Positions 35,272 to 43,730 of a stretch of 64,000 nucleotides of DNA are shown here, one piece after another (position 1 is the first letter of the stretch; every line of letters begins with the position of its first letter). The DNA lies in the NCBI GenBank assembly GCA_041398665.1, contig JAWKUH010000023.1, positions 24,063-88,062 on the forward strand, read 5' to 3'. This stretch comes from Rohdeia sp041398665 (lineage in GTDB: Bacteria; Planctomycetota; UBA1135; GCA-002686595). A program made the translations under genes and the position numbers. A model generated the notes under the pieces. The model was given only the letters and a program-made list of their open reading frames with translations, made no database searches and was not told the origin of the DNA.

Positions 35272-35715
35272 CTAGTTCCCGCCGAGGCCCTCGAACGCGG
35301 CGACGCGCTCGCGGAAGCGCGGCGCCATCTCCGTCTTCGCGCGCTCGCCGTTGTCCCAGCACACGAGCAGCGCCTCGGCCTCGAGCCAGGTCGTCCCGTC
35401 CGCGTCGCTCACGCGGTAGGCCTGCGTGAACGACGTCCGGCCGAGCTCGACCGTCGACATCGCGACGTCGACGTCGGCGCCGCCGCGGCCCGGTGCGACG
35501 AAGCGCACGTTGCACTGCGCGAGGAGGAACGGGAAGCTCGCGCCGTCCATCAGCTCGAGCCGACGGAAGTACGCGAGGCGCGCCTCCTCGAGCAGCGTGA
35601 GGTAGACCGCGTTGTTGAGGACGCCCTGGTTGTCCTCGTCGACCCAGCGCGTGCGCAGGCGGACCTCGAACCGCAGGTCCCCGGGGACCTGCGGTCGTTC
35701 GAGCCGACGGCTCAA
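35272..35715 (-). CDS. Hotdog-fold acyl-CoA thioesterase (4HBT, YbgC-like)
   Basis: 147 aa if translation starts at the TTG overlapping the upstream stop (TTGA). FEVRLRTRWVDEDNQGVLNNAVYLTLLEEARLAYF matches the 4HBT active-site helix, though the usual Asp is in WVDED and the following residue pattern is slightly unusual. VAMSTVELGRTSFTQAYRV and LLVCWDNGERAKTEM complete the fold. Hydrolyses acyl-CoA thioesters in the cytoplasm. A 24-bp perfect palindrome lies over codons about 8-15. Confidence 0.78.
   Translation of the reverse strand: MSRRLERPQVPGDLRFEVRLRTRWVDEDNQGVLNNAVYLTLLEEARLAYFRRLELMDGASFPFLLAQCNVRFVAPGRGGADVDVAMSTVELGRTSFTQAYRVSDADGTTWLEAEALLVCWDNGERAKTEMAPRFRERVAAFEGLGGN
35671..35694. 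repeat. 24-bp perfect palindrome at the thioesterase 5' end
   Basis: CCGCAGGTCCCC followed directly by GGGGACCTGCGG, inside the first codons of the thioesterase and 18 bp from the end of the dienelactone hydrolase gene. In mRNA it can fold into a stable hairpin just after the start codon. Confidence 0.75.
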
Positions 35716-36593
35716 CGCAGTTCCTTCGCGAGGAACTCCTGCACCTCGCTCCACGCGGCCTCCGCCGCGGACTGGACGTACCTGCCGCTCGAAGGGTTCG
35801 CGAAGGCGTGCGGCGCGTCGTAGCGCAGGATCGTGTGCTCGACGCCGGCCTCGGTGAGCGCCGCGTCGAGCGCGTCGACGGCGGACGGCGGGATCGACGT
35901 GTCCTGGTCGCCGAAGATGCCGAGCAGCGGCGCGCGGACCGTCTTCAGCAGCTCCGCGTCGGTGATCGGTCGCCCGTAGAACAAGACGCACGCGTCGAGG
36001 TCGGGTTGCGCGACGGCGGTCCGCAGCGACCAACCGCCGCCGAAGCACCAGCCGATCGAGCCGTACTTCGGCGCGTGCAGCTGCTCCGTGAGGTACTTCG
36101 CGGCGGCGGCGAGCGTCTCGGTCGCGCGCAGGTCGTCGACCGACCCCATGAGGTTCATCGCACCGTCCGGCGTCGTCGCGACCTCGCCGCCGTAGAGGTC
36201 GACGGCGATCGCGTTGTAGCCCGACGCGGCGAGGCGGTCGGCCCAGTGGCGGATGTGGTCGTTGAGACCCCACCACTCGTGGATCACCACGATGCCGGGG
36301 AAGCCGTCGCCGGCCTCGCTGACGTACGCCGTCGACCCGTCGGAGAGTTTCACGTCCTTGCCGAGCGCGGGCGGTGCCTGGTCGTTCCGCAGCTCGTGCA
36401 GCGCCTTGAACGACGCCTCGTCGATCGCGCCGGTCCACACCTCGCGCGCGTGCGGGTCGGCGTCGGCGAGCGGTTCGCTCGCCGGCTCGTCGCACGTGCA
36501 CGCGCAGCCCGCGACGAGCGACGCCAGCACGGCGGCGGCGGACAACGAGAGGCGGCGGACGGAGAGCGGTGTGGTGCGGGCGAGGTGTTCCAT
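35712..36593 (-). CDS. Dienelactone hydrolase family lipoprotein
   Basis: 293 aa. Lipobox LVAGC near residues 26-30, so exported and lipid-anchored. The fold shows IVVIHEWWGLNDHIRHWADRLA, the Cys nucleophile in SIGWCFGGGWSL, Asp in GIFGDQDTSIPP and His in RYDAPHAFAN, a complete Cys-Asp-His triad. Cytoplasmic members open dienelactones; an exported one probably acts on other esters. TATAAC lies 6 nt before the ATG. Confidence 0.88.
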   Translation of the reverse strand: MEHLARTTPLSVRRLSLSAAAVLASLVAGCACTCDEPASEPLADADPHAREVWTGAIDEASFKALHELRNDQAPPALGKDVKLSDGSTAYVSEAGDGFPGIVVIHEWWGLNDHIRHWADRLAASGYNAIAVDLYGGEVATTPDGAMNLMGSVDDLRATETLAAAAKYLTEQLHAPKYGSIGWCFGGGWSLRTAVAQPDLDACVLFYGRPITDAELLKTVRAPLLGIFGDQDTSIPPSAVDALDAALTEAGVEHTILRYDAPHAFANPSSGRYVQSAAEAAWSEVQEFLAKELR

Positions 36594-36599
36594 GCCGCC

Positions 36600-36605
36600 G
36601 TTATA
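36600..36605 (-). promoter_or_regulatory. Putative -10 box (TATAAC) of the dienelactone hydrolase gene, overlapping TATAGT for the + strand
   Basis: On the minus strand TATAAC is followed by 6 nt and ATG at 36593. The same AT-rich spot reads TATAGT on the + strand (36602-36607), upstream of the B3/B4 gene, so divergent promoters may overlap here. Confidence 0.5.
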
Positions 36606-36638
36606 GTCGCGCGACCCGCGCTCCCGTCCTCGCCGACC

Positions 36639-37280
36639 GTGATCCAGATCGAAGAGCATCCCTTCCTCGACGCCCTGTGCTTCGAGACCGTGTTCCCCGC
36701 GCCCCTCGGGGAGATCCGGACGCCCGACGCGACGCTCGCCCTGTTCGGACGGGGCGCGCAGGCTCCGCTCTCGACCGACGACTCGGTGAAGGCGGCGGTG
36801 CGCGACCTCTTGCGTCACGGCGGCTACCGACCGACGGGGCGCGGCAAGCCCGCCAGCGAGTACCTGCTCGGTGCGCGCGAGCGCGACGCGCTCGGTCCGA
36901 TCAACGCCGCGGTCGACGCGTGCAACGCCGCGAGCCTCCACTCGGGCCTGCCGATCAGCGTCGTCGACCTGGATCGCGCGGTCGCGCCGCTGCGCATCGC
37001 GATCGCGGCGCCGGGTTCGAGCTACGTCTTCAACCGCTCGGGTCAGGAGATCGACCTCGGCGGACTGCTGTGCCTGTTCGACGCCGACGGACCGTGCGCG
37101 AACGCGGTGAAGGACGCGCAGCGCACGAAGACCGACGAGTCGACGACGCGGACGTTCTCGGTCGTGTGGGGGACGCGCGTCCTCGAGGGTCGGACGGAGC
37201 GCACCGTCGCGTGGTACCGCGAGCTGCTCGCGTCGGTGGGCGCGACGACGCGACTCGTCGACGCGGCGCGCTCGGTCTGA
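36639..37280 (+). CDS. B3/B4 tRNA-binding-domain protein
   Basis: 213 aa from GTG. The sequence PINAAVDACNAASLHSGLPISVVDLDRA and GTRVLEGRTERTVAWYRELLASVGA match stand-alone B3/B4 domains of phenylalanyl-tRNA synthetase beta chain, which may act as editing or tRNA-binding modules. Its stop is 6 bp from the 3' end of the convergent tRNA-Leu gene, a fitting though not proving neighbour. Confidence 0.82.
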   Translation: MIQIEEHPFLDALCFETVFPAPLGEIRTPDATLALFGRGAQAPLSTDDSVKAAVRDLLRHGGYRPTGRGKPASEYLLGARERDALGPINAAVDACNAASLHSGLPISVVDLDRAVAPLRIAIAAPGSSYVFNRSGQEIDLGGLLCLFDADGPCANAVKDAQRTKTDESTTRTFSVVWGTRVLEGRTERTVAWYRELLASVGATTRLVDAARSV

Positions 37281-37285
37281 ACGAG

Positions 37286-37367
37286 TGCGGAAGGGGGGAC
37301 TCGAACCCCCACCCCGTGAGGGACGGGAACCTAAATCCCGCGCGTCTACCTGTTTCGCCACTCCCGC
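37286..37367 (-). tRNA. tRNA-Leu (anticodon UAG)
   Basis: On the minus strand: acceptor arm GCGGGAG pairing with CTTCCGC (one G-T), D-arm GAGTGGCGAAACAGGTAGAC, anticodon stem CGGGA/TCCCG with loop TTTAGGT giving anticodon TAG, a long class II variable arm, and T-arm GGGGG-TTCGAGT-CCCCC. The discriminator base is A; CCA is not encoded. Confidence 0.95.
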
Positions 37368-37450
37368 GGTCGAGGTGCGCGAGAATACCGCACGCCGACC
37401 GCAACCGCCGCGCGCCGCCCTCGGTCTGGGTCCGTCGAGGAGGAGGATCC

Positions 37451-39031
37451 ATGCGGACGGTGACGGGGTGGACGGGGGCGGAGCGACGCGCGATCGAGGG
37501 CCGACGACGCGGGAGCGAGCGCGGGCGGACGAAGAGGTGCCGGCGGGAGCGCCGCCGCGGCGAGCGAACACGGGCGGGGCGCGTCGACGCGCGCGTCGTC
37601 GTGACGCTCGTCGCAGCGATCGCGCTGGTCGCCGTCCTCCTGTCGCGGTCGCGCGATCTCAGCACGTCGTTCGACGTCGATCGTTCGACGAACGGTGCGA
37701 CGCCGAGTGCGGCGGACGAGCGGGTCGAGCTCGGACGTGCGGCGAGCGCCGCGTCGGCGCGCGAGGCGCTCGTCGACGAGCCGACGGCCGAGGCGGCGAC
37801 CGCATCCGACGACGTCGACGCCCTGTTCGTCCGCGTCGCGCAGCTCGAGCGGCGACTCGCGCGCGACGCGCACGACGAGCCGGCGCGCGCGGAGCTCGAG
37901 TCCGTCGTGTCCGAGCTGCGCACGCTGGAGGACCTGGTCGACGCCGTCCTCGCGGCGGTGCGCGACGGCGTGCCGGGGGACGAGGAGCGCGCGCGGCTCG
38001 TCCGCTACGGCGCGGTGCGGGCGGGCTACTGGGCGGCGTCGCTCGACGCGCGCGACGGTCGCGCGGCGACCGGCGGGAAGTTCGTGCTCGACGGGGTCGA
38101 AGTCGTCGCGCGGGCGGAACGCGCGAGCGCCGAGCTGCTCGCGACGAACCTCGAACTCCTGATCGAGGAGCAGCCGCTCGTTCGCGGCCGCGAGGCGCTC
38201 GACCGAGCGCTCGAGCTGCGGCGCGTCGTCCCGGAGCGCGCGGACCTGCTCGACCGACTCGTGCTCGCACTCGCGCTCGACCTCGACGAGCGCGACCGGC
38301 ACGCGCTGGCGCGTTGGCTGCTCGCCGACCCGAGCGACACGGCGTCCGTCGTGGAGGGCCTCGAACAGCTCTTCGCGAACGGCGACACGTGGCTCGCGCT
38401 CGAGCTGGCGTCCGAGGCGTTCGAGCTCGGGGACTGGGAGGCGCGCGGCGCCGTGGCCGAGGCCGTGGCGCAGGCGGCGCCCGTCGACGTCGCCACCGCG
38501 TTCGCGCTGGAGCGCTTCGAGCGACTGCGCAACGAGCCGACGATCTGGTTCGAGATCGGCACGCGCGAGGGCGGCTCGGACGCGCTGTTCGCGGCCTACG
38601 GCGACCTGCGCGAGGCGGAGTCGGGAGCGACGGAGCGCCGCGTGCTCGTGTCGGGCATGTTCGAGGCGCGCGCGGAGGACCTGCGGTCGATCGCGAGCGA
38701 GGACCCCGAGGACGACGTGGCGGTGCAGGCGCTCCTGACGCTGACGTCGCGCGGTTCGAAGGTCCTCGTGGAGGACGTCGACACGGTCCGCTCGGTGGTC
38801 GAGCGCTGCTCCGACGAGCGCCTCGGCATGGCGCTGTCCGCCGCGTCGAACCTCCTGCGCCGCGGAACGCGCGGCTCGGCGGTGCACGACGGCGCGATCG
38901 ACGTGCTGCGCGGAGTCGCGGCGGACAGCGGTCGACGCATCGCGGACCGACGAGCGGCGTTCGACCTGGTCGCGCCGCACCTCGGGGAGAGCGACCGCGC
39001 GGTGCTCGCGGCGCTGCTCGAGCAGGACTGA
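37451..39031 (+). CDS. Membrane-anchored alpha-helical repeat protein
   Basis: 526 aa with a strong AGGAGG site 4 nt before the ATG. A very basic N-terminus (about 45 residues, mostly Arg) precedes one membrane helix (ARVVVTLVAAIALVAVLLS, about residues 47-66). The rest is Glu/Arg/Ala/Leu-rich and looks like tandem helical pairs (HEAT/TPR-like). No catalytic motif. The large predicted soluble part is probably periplasmic. Unknown function. Confidence 0.8.
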   Translation: MRTVTGWTGAERRAIEGRRRGSERGRTKRCRRERRRGERTRAGRVDARVVVTLVAAIALVAVLLSRSRDLSTSFDVDRSTNGATPSAADERVELGRAASAASAREALVDEPTAEAATASDDVDALFVRVAQLERRLARDAHDEPARAELESVVSELRTLEDLVDAVLAAVRDGVPGDEERARLVRYGAVRAGYWAASLDARDGRAATGGKFVLDGVEVVARAERASAELLATNLELLIEEQPLVRGREALDRALELRRVVPERADLLDRLVLALALDLDERDRHALARWLLADPSDTASVVEGLEQLFANGDTWLALELASEAFELGDWEARGAVAEAVAQAAPVDVATAFALERFERLRNEPTIWFEIGTREGGSDALFAAYGDLREAESGATERRVLVSGMFEARAEDLRSIASEDPEDDVAVQALLTLTSRGSKVLVEDVDTVRSVVERCSDERLGMALSAASNLLRRGTRGSAVHDGAIDVLRGVAADSGRRIADRRAAFDLVAPHLGESDRAVLAALLEQD

Positions 39032-39116
39032 ACCTGGCTCGACGGGACGCATCGGTCCGCACGTGGCGCGTCGGGGGGGCCGACGGCGGTGCGGGCCACG
39101 GAGGAGGGAGGACAGG

Positions 39117-39596
39117 ATGGTGAGTGGAAGGACGCTGGCGATCTCGACGTTTCTCGCGGTCTCGACGTGCGTGCTCGCGACGCACGGCGCGTGGGCGCGC
39201 GACGGCGACTGCCCGAACGAGCAGGCCTCGCAGGTCGAGGCGATCTTCAAGAACTCGAACGACGCCGAGACGTGCGGGCTCGGCATCAAGATACTGGGCT
39301 ACGGCGGTTCGATCGTCGGTGAACGCTGCCCGCGCTGGGAGAAGATCGTCCCGGCGCACCAGGTGTGTCGCGGCGAGGCGCTCCACGGGCACTTCTGCAC
39401 CAAGGAGCGCGACATCGCGGTGCGTGTCCGGACGTGCGAGTGCGGCGGGCTCGTGATCCCGTTCATCGAGACCGGGCTGCCCGTCTCGTGCGAGTGCAGC
39501 GCGTGGTTCGACGCGGGCTGGGTCGAGGACATGGAGACCGTGCTCTGCGACGACGCCGCGGAGGGGCCGCCGCAGCACGGCGGCGGCGCGGGCTGA
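39117..39596 (+). CDS. Cys-rich exported protein
   Basis: 159 aa; GGAGGGAGG lies just upstream. Signal peptide to about residue 28 (VSTCVLATHGAWA cleavage). The mature part has about ten cysteines in DCP, TCG, RCP, VCR, FCT, TCECGG, CEC and LCD contexts, suggesting disulfides or a metal site. No family recognised. Ends with a Gly/His-containing tail. Confidence 0.75.
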   Translation: MVSGRTLAISTFLAVSTCVLATHGAWARDGDCPNEQASQVEAIFKNSNDAETCGLGIKILGYGGSIVGERCPRWEKIVPAHQVCRGEALHGHFCTKERDIAVRVRTCECGGLVIPFIETGLPVSCECSAWFDAGWVEDMETVLCDDAAEGPPQHGGGAG

Positions 39597-39615
39597 TCTG
39601 CGGCGCCGTTCGCGA

Positions 39616-40082
39616 TCAGGAGCGGACGTCGGCGAGGGCGCGCGCGGCTTCCTCGAGTCGCGCGCGGTTCTCGCCGTTCACGTCCTCGATCCCGGCGTCG
39701 TAGGCCGCGAGCACGTCGGCCGACCAGGCGTTGCGGTCGGAGCCGTGCTCGCCGCGGAAGGCCTTGATGAAGTGGTTGCGCTTGCGGTCGAGCGCGTCCT
39801 GGCGCTTCACCCAGTCCGTGACGACGCGACGCACCTCCGCCGCGCGTCCCGCGTCGAGCGGCCGGGGCCACAACTCGCGCGCGAGGCGCTCGCCGTCGGG
39901 TCCGGCGTCGACGTCGAGGTTCGGACCCGCTCCGAGCCCGCAGCCGCCGAGCTTCTCGCCCGCGTCGAGCCGACCCGCGCCGCCCGAGCGCGAGGCGTAG
40001 ACGGGCCTCGGCGAGGAGTCGTCGCGCGGTGTCGACCTCGGCGCGTCGCGTCGGTGCCGGTCTCGGTGCGGGCGTCGCTCAT
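39616..40082 (-). CDS. Hypothetical protein, N-terminus probably frameshifted
   Basis: The frame ending at 39616 reads sensibly from VYASRSGGAGRLDAGEKLGG through WPRPLDAGRAAEVRRVVTDW, KRNHFIKAFRGEHGSDRNAW and ALADVRS, but has no usable start. The only nearby ATG (40082, MSDARTETGTDATR) is one frame off. A single-base indel near 40000-40050 would join them to give about 155 aa. Unknown function; soluble. Confidence 0.5.
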
Positions 40083-40106
40083 GCCTGCATCCTACCGCGC
40101 GGCCGC

Positions 40107-41927
40107 TCAGGCGCTCTGGCGCTGCAGCTCGCGCAGGCGGCGGTGGTAGGCCGCGCCGAGGTTGTTGCGCGTGAGCATGCCGACGACGCGCTGCGAGTCG
40201 TCCTCGGCGACGACGGGCAGGGCGTGCACCGCGAGCTCGTTCATCGCACGCAGCGCGTGGTTGAGCGAGTCCTTCGGCGACACGCGCACCACGTGGTCCA
40301 CCATGAAGTCGCGCACGAGCACGAGGTGGTGCACGTCGGTCTCGAGGAAGATCCGGCGGATGTCGCTGAGCGAGAAGATGCCGACGAGGTGCTGCTCGGA
40401 GTCGACGACGGGGAAGTAGGAGCCCTGCGCGCTGCTCACGACGTCCAGCGCCTCGCGCAGCGTCGCGTTCTGCGACACCATCGTCGGCAGCGACTCCGAG
40501 TCGGTCACGTCGCGCACGAGCATCGACTCGAGCACGTCGATGACGAAGTCGCCGGCGTGCGCGGGCGAGTCGATCAGCGAGTCGACCTGCGTCTCGTAGA
40601 TGCTCCAGCCCTGCGCGAGCACGAGGTGCACGATCGACGCGAGCATCAGCGGCGCGAGCAGGTTGTAGCTGCCCGTCATCTCGCACACGAGCAGGATGGC
40701 CGAGATGGGGGTCTTGGCGACGCCCGCGAAGAAGGCGCCCATCCCGACGAGCGCGAAGCAGGCCGGGTTGTAGCCGGCGCCTTGGAAGAGCTGCGACGCC
40801 ATCGCGCCGACGAACGCGCCGCAGAGCGCGCCGATCGAGAGCGAGGGGGCGAACACACCGCCGCTGCCGCCCGAGGCGATGCTGAACGAGGTCGCGAGGA
40901 TCTTCGCGAGGGCGAGGATCGCGAGCGCGTGCGTCCCGATCGTCCCGAAGATCGACCCTCGCATGAGGTCGTAGCCGCCGAACAGGATGCCGTGGTCGCC
41001 GGGGATGCCGGCGACCGCGAGGGCGAGCGCTCCGACGAGCAGTCCCCCGAGCCCCGCTCGGAACGCGAGCGGCCAGCCGCGCAGCTTCTTGAAGAGGTGC
41101 CCCGTGTACTGGAAGCCGTGCACCCACAACCAGCCGACGGCCGTGCACACGAGAGCGAGCACGAAGTAGATCGGGAGCTCCGACGGCCCCTGGAACACCA
41201 GGCTGCGCGTGAACTCCGGATCCATCGGGATCGCGCGCGTCTCGCCCGTGATCGACGTGAACGTCGTGTAGGCCATGATCGACGAGACGATGCACGGGAT
41301 GATCGCCTCGCCCTCGAACTCGGCCTTGCGGTAGAGCACCTCGGGCGCGAACAGCGCGCCGCCGAGCGGCGCCGTGAACAGCGCGCCGATGCCCGCGCTC
41401 GCGCCGGCGAGCAGGAAGATCCGCCGGTCGCGCTCGCCGAACCCGAGTCCGTCCGCGATCGCGCTGCCCACGCCGCTGCCGACCTGCGCGACGGGTCCCT
41501 CCTGTCCGGCGGAACCGCCCGTCCCGATCGTGATCGCGCTGCAGATCGCCTTGACCGCGATGATCCGGCGCCGCACCAACCCCGAGAGGCGGTGGAAGCT
41601 CTTGATCATCTGCTCGGTGCCGTGGCCCTCGGCCTCGGGCGCCCAGCGCTCCGTCACCCAACCGACGACGAGTCCGCCGACGGCGGGGATCGCGAGGATC
41701 CACCAGGTTCGCGCCGTGATGCGCTCGAAGCCCTCGCCGTGGATCCCGAGCGGGTCGCGCACGCACCAGTCGCGCAGGTGCTCGGTCAACCAGTCGAAGG
41801 CGACGGCGACGAGTCCGCCGACGACGCCGATGAAGGCGGCGACGAGCACCGACCGGCTGACCGCTCCGAGCCCACCCCTCTTGCCCCGCACGAGGCGGCG
41901 GAGGAAGAGGGGGAACCGACGGGCCAT
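40107..41927 (-). CDS. ClC-type chloride channel/antiporter with two CBS domains
   Basis: 606 aa. The ClC core (about residues 25-440) has GTGGSAGQEGP, where the gating Glu is present, GIGALFTAPLGGALFAPE, and ASGGSGGVFAPSLSIGALCG. The C-terminus carries a CBS pair (about 460-595: MLVRDVTDSESLPTMVSQ, SYFPVVDSEQHLVGIFSLSDI, MVDHVVRVSPKDSL, ALPVVAEDDSQRVVGMLTRNNL) that may sense nucleotides. Moves chloride, or exchanges it for protons, across the cytoplasmic membrane. TATACT lies 10 nt upstream of the ATG. Confidence 0.93.
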   Translation of the reverse strand: MARRFPLFLRRLVRGKRGGLGAVSRSVLVAAFIGVVGGLVAVAFDWLTEHLRDWCVRDPLGIHGEGFERITARTWWILAIPAVGGLVVGWVTERWAPEAEGHGTEQMIKSFHRLSGLVRRRIIAVKAICSAITIGTGGSAGQEGPVAQVGSGVGSAIADGLGFGERDRRIFLLAGASAGIGALFTAPLGGALFAPEVLYRKAEFEGEAIIPCIVSSIMAYTTFTSITGETRAIPMDPEFTRSLVFQGPSELPIYFVLALVCTAVGWLWVHGFQYTGHLFKKLRGWPLAFRAGLGGLLVGALALAVAGIPGDHGILFGGYDLMRGSIFGTIGTHALAILALAKILATSFSIASGGSGGVFAPSLSIGALCGAFVGAMASQLFQGAGYNPACFALVGMGAFFAGVAKTPISAILLVCEMTGSYNLLAPLMLASIVHLVLAQGWSIYETQVDSLIDSPAHAGDFVIDVLESMLVRDVTDSESLPTMVSQNATLREALDVVSSAQGSYFPVVDSEQHLVGIFSLSDIRRIFLETDVHHLVLVRDFMVDHVVRVSPKDSLNHALRAMNELAVHALPVVAEDDSQRVVGMLTRNNLGAAYHRRLRELQRQSA

Positions 41928-41937
41928 GGCGCGAGGG

Positions 41938-41943
41938 AGTATA
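41938..41943 (-). promoter_or_regulatory. Putative -10 box (TATACT) of the ClC gene
   Basis: On the minus strand TATACT is followed by 10 nt and ATG at 41927, without Shine-Dalgarno. Confidence 0.45.
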
Positions 41944-41988
41944 GGTGGGCTCGACGCGGCGACGACGACCGATGCGGATTCGTTCTTG

Positions 41989-43338
41989 TCAGCCGGAACG
42001 AGGGCGTTCGACCCGGAGCGGCGACTCGACGTCGTCGCCGATGCCGTAGCGCAGCCGCAGCGGCGCGGATCCGGCGAACCGGCGCAGGGCCTCGAGCTCG
42101 CCCTCGAGTTCGGATCGCGGCGACTCGAGCTCGCCGTCGATCTGGATCGCCACGATGCGCTCGTCGGCGAGTCGAGCGAGCGCGCGGACGTTCGCGCCGT
42201 CGTGCCTGCCGACCTCGACGGCCTCGCTCCCGAACAGCGTCCCGGCCTCGCGTCGGACGTGGTGGAGCGCGAAGTCGACCACCGCGTCGTCGAAGAGCCG
42301 CGCGAAGTCGGGCGCCACGCTCTCCTCGAGGACGCGCTCGCCGCGCCCCGCCTCGATCAGCGAGAGGTTGGTCTGGACGTGGCGGAAGTGGAAGGCGACG
42401 AAGCGGTCCGCGATGCGGTAGCGGCCCTTCCTGGAGCGCAGCGGGTCCGGGTCGGTGAGCGGGACCGTGCGCTGGACGAGCCCGAGCTCGCGCAGGACGT
42501 GGAGGTACTTGTTGGCCGTCGTCGAGTCGACGCCGACCTCCGCCGCCACGTCGCCCACGCGCTCGGCGTCGCGCGCGACGGCGCGCAGGATCGAGTTGTA
42601 GGTCGCGGGCTGGTTGAACTCGGAGCGCAGCAGGAAGCTCACCTCGTCGAAGAGGTAGCCCTGGGGCCGCAGCACCTCGCGCAACAGGTTCGTCGCGAGG
42701 TCGTGGCGCGTGTCGAAGCGCTGGAGGTACGCCGGCATCCCGCCGAGGATCGAGTAGGCGAGCACGCGGTCGCGCAGCGGCCAGCCCTCGAAGAAGCGCA
42801 GGGAGTCGGCCGGAGCGAGCGGCTCGAGGCGGCGCTGCGCCGTGCGGCGTCCGAAGAGGGGGGAGCGTTCCGCGAGCACCTCGCGCTCCATGAAGCTCAC
42901 CGCGCTGCCGCACAGCACGAGCATCAGGTTGGAGCGCTTGCCCTTCGTGTCCCAGAACTTCTGGATCTGGCTCGGCAGCCCCTTGTTCGCCTCGCACAGG
43001 TAGGGGAACTCGTCGAGCACGAGGACGAGGCGCTCGTCGCCCGCGCGCTCCGACGTGAACGCGAGCGCCGACGGCCAGTCGTCGAAGCGCACGGTCTGCG
43101 CGAGCGGGTCGCCCGTGCCCTCGGCGAGCGCCTCGGCGTAGGCCTCGAGGTTGTCCTTCTCGCGCACCTGGGCGGCGAGGAAGTAGACGGCGCGGCGCGG
43201 TTCGCAGAAGCGCTGGAGCAGCTCGGTCTTCCCGACGCGGCGGCGGCCGTAGAGCACGAAGAACTCGGGGCGGCCGGAGGCGGCGAGTTCCTCGAGGACG
43301 GCGAGCTCGTCCGCGCGGCCGATGAAGGGGAGGGACAT
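41989..43338 (-). CDS. AAA-type ATPase with C-terminal nuclease-like domain (archaeal ATPase/DUF234 type)
   Basis: 449 aa. N-terminal IGRADELAVLEELAASGRPEFFVLYGRRRVGKTELL with Walker A at residues 31-38, Walker B LVLVLDEFPYL near 105, sensor-like VLCGSAVSFMEREVL, then a winged-helix stretch (ERVGDVAAEVGVDSTTANKYLHVLRELGLV). The C-terminus (RYRIADRFVAFHFRHV...FDDAVVDFALHHV, VEVGRHDG) resembles the DUF234 nuclease-like domain. Often found as lone, possibly selfish or defence-linked genes; the role here is unknown. An AT-rich dyad sits in its promoter. Confidence 0.85.
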   Translation of the reverse strand: MSLPFIGRADELAVLEELAASGRPEFFVLYGRRRVGKTELLQRFCEPRRAVYFLAAQVREKDNLEAYAEALAEGTGDPLAQTVRFDDWPSALAFTSERAGDERLVLVLDEFPYLCEANKGLPSQIQKFWDTKGKRSNLMLVLCGSAVSFMEREVLAERSPLFGRRTAQRRLEPLAPADSLRFFEGWPLRDRVLAYSILGGMPAYLQRFDTRHDLATNLLREVLRPQGYLFDEVSFLLRSEFNQPATYNSILRAVARDAERVGDVAAEVGVDSTTANKYLHVLRELGLVQRTVPLTDPDPLRSRKGRYRIADRFVAFHFRHVQTNLSLIEAGRGERVLEESVAPDFARLFDDAVVDFALHHVRREAGTLFGSEAVEVGRHDGANVRALARLADERIVAIQIDGELESPRSELEGELEALRRFAGSAPLRLRYGIGDDVESPLRVERPRSG

Positions 43339-43344
43339 CGCCGT

Positions 43345-43366
43345 AGTATACGAGCGAGTATCATAC
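43345..43366 (-). promoter_or_regulatory. Promoter with AT-rich dyad upstream of the ATPase
   Basis: On the minus strand GTATGATACTCGCTCG leads to TATACT, 6 nt before the ATG. GTATAC and GTATCATAC flank a GAGCGA centre on the + strand and form a dyad overlapping the -10, a good place for autorepression. Embedded in otherwise extremely GC-rich DNA. Confidence 0.45.
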
Positions 43367-43730
43367 CGGACGGAAGCCCCTTCCGGGCCCCGCAGGGCCG
43401 GTTCCCGGGCCCGGGAGGCGCTCCGAGGCTCCGGACCTCCCCCGGGGCCGCCCGCCGGCCCGCCCGCCGGGGCCGCCGCTCGGGAAGCTCGCGCCCCCGC
43501 CGGCGTACTTCCTGCTGCCGCGCACGTCCGCCCACCGCGACGTCCGGCGGTTCGGTGTCCCAGGATCGCGCGCGCCGTGCCGTTCGAGCGTGGCGCGCGT
43601 GCGGTCCCCGGCGCACCCCCGCGCCCGTGACCCCGCCGTGACGCGTCGGTGCGACCCGGCGACGGCGAACGACCTACACTGGCGGCCCCCCGCCACGAAC
43701 GTCTCCACGACTCCGCGACGAGAGGAATCC
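43367..43730. other. Extremely GC-rich intergenic region
   Basis: No gene seen. 43378-43500 is a run of CCGGGG/GGCCG-type sequence with several overlapping hairpins (for example around 43430-43475). TACACT at 43675-43680 is a possible -10 for the metallopeptidase, whose GAGAGGA ribosome site is at about 43719-43726. Confidence 0.4.

Noticed and set aside
37286..37367. tRNA-Leu as an attachment site for an integrated element
   Set aside because: Both flanks are ordinary core-like genes with matching GC, and I see no integrase or duplicated tRNA 3' end in the window.
40029..42458. Long + strand ORF of 809 codons
   Set aside because: It is the antisense of the ClC and ATPase genes, with low-complexity Arg/Glu/Asp/Ala composition and no recognisable motif.
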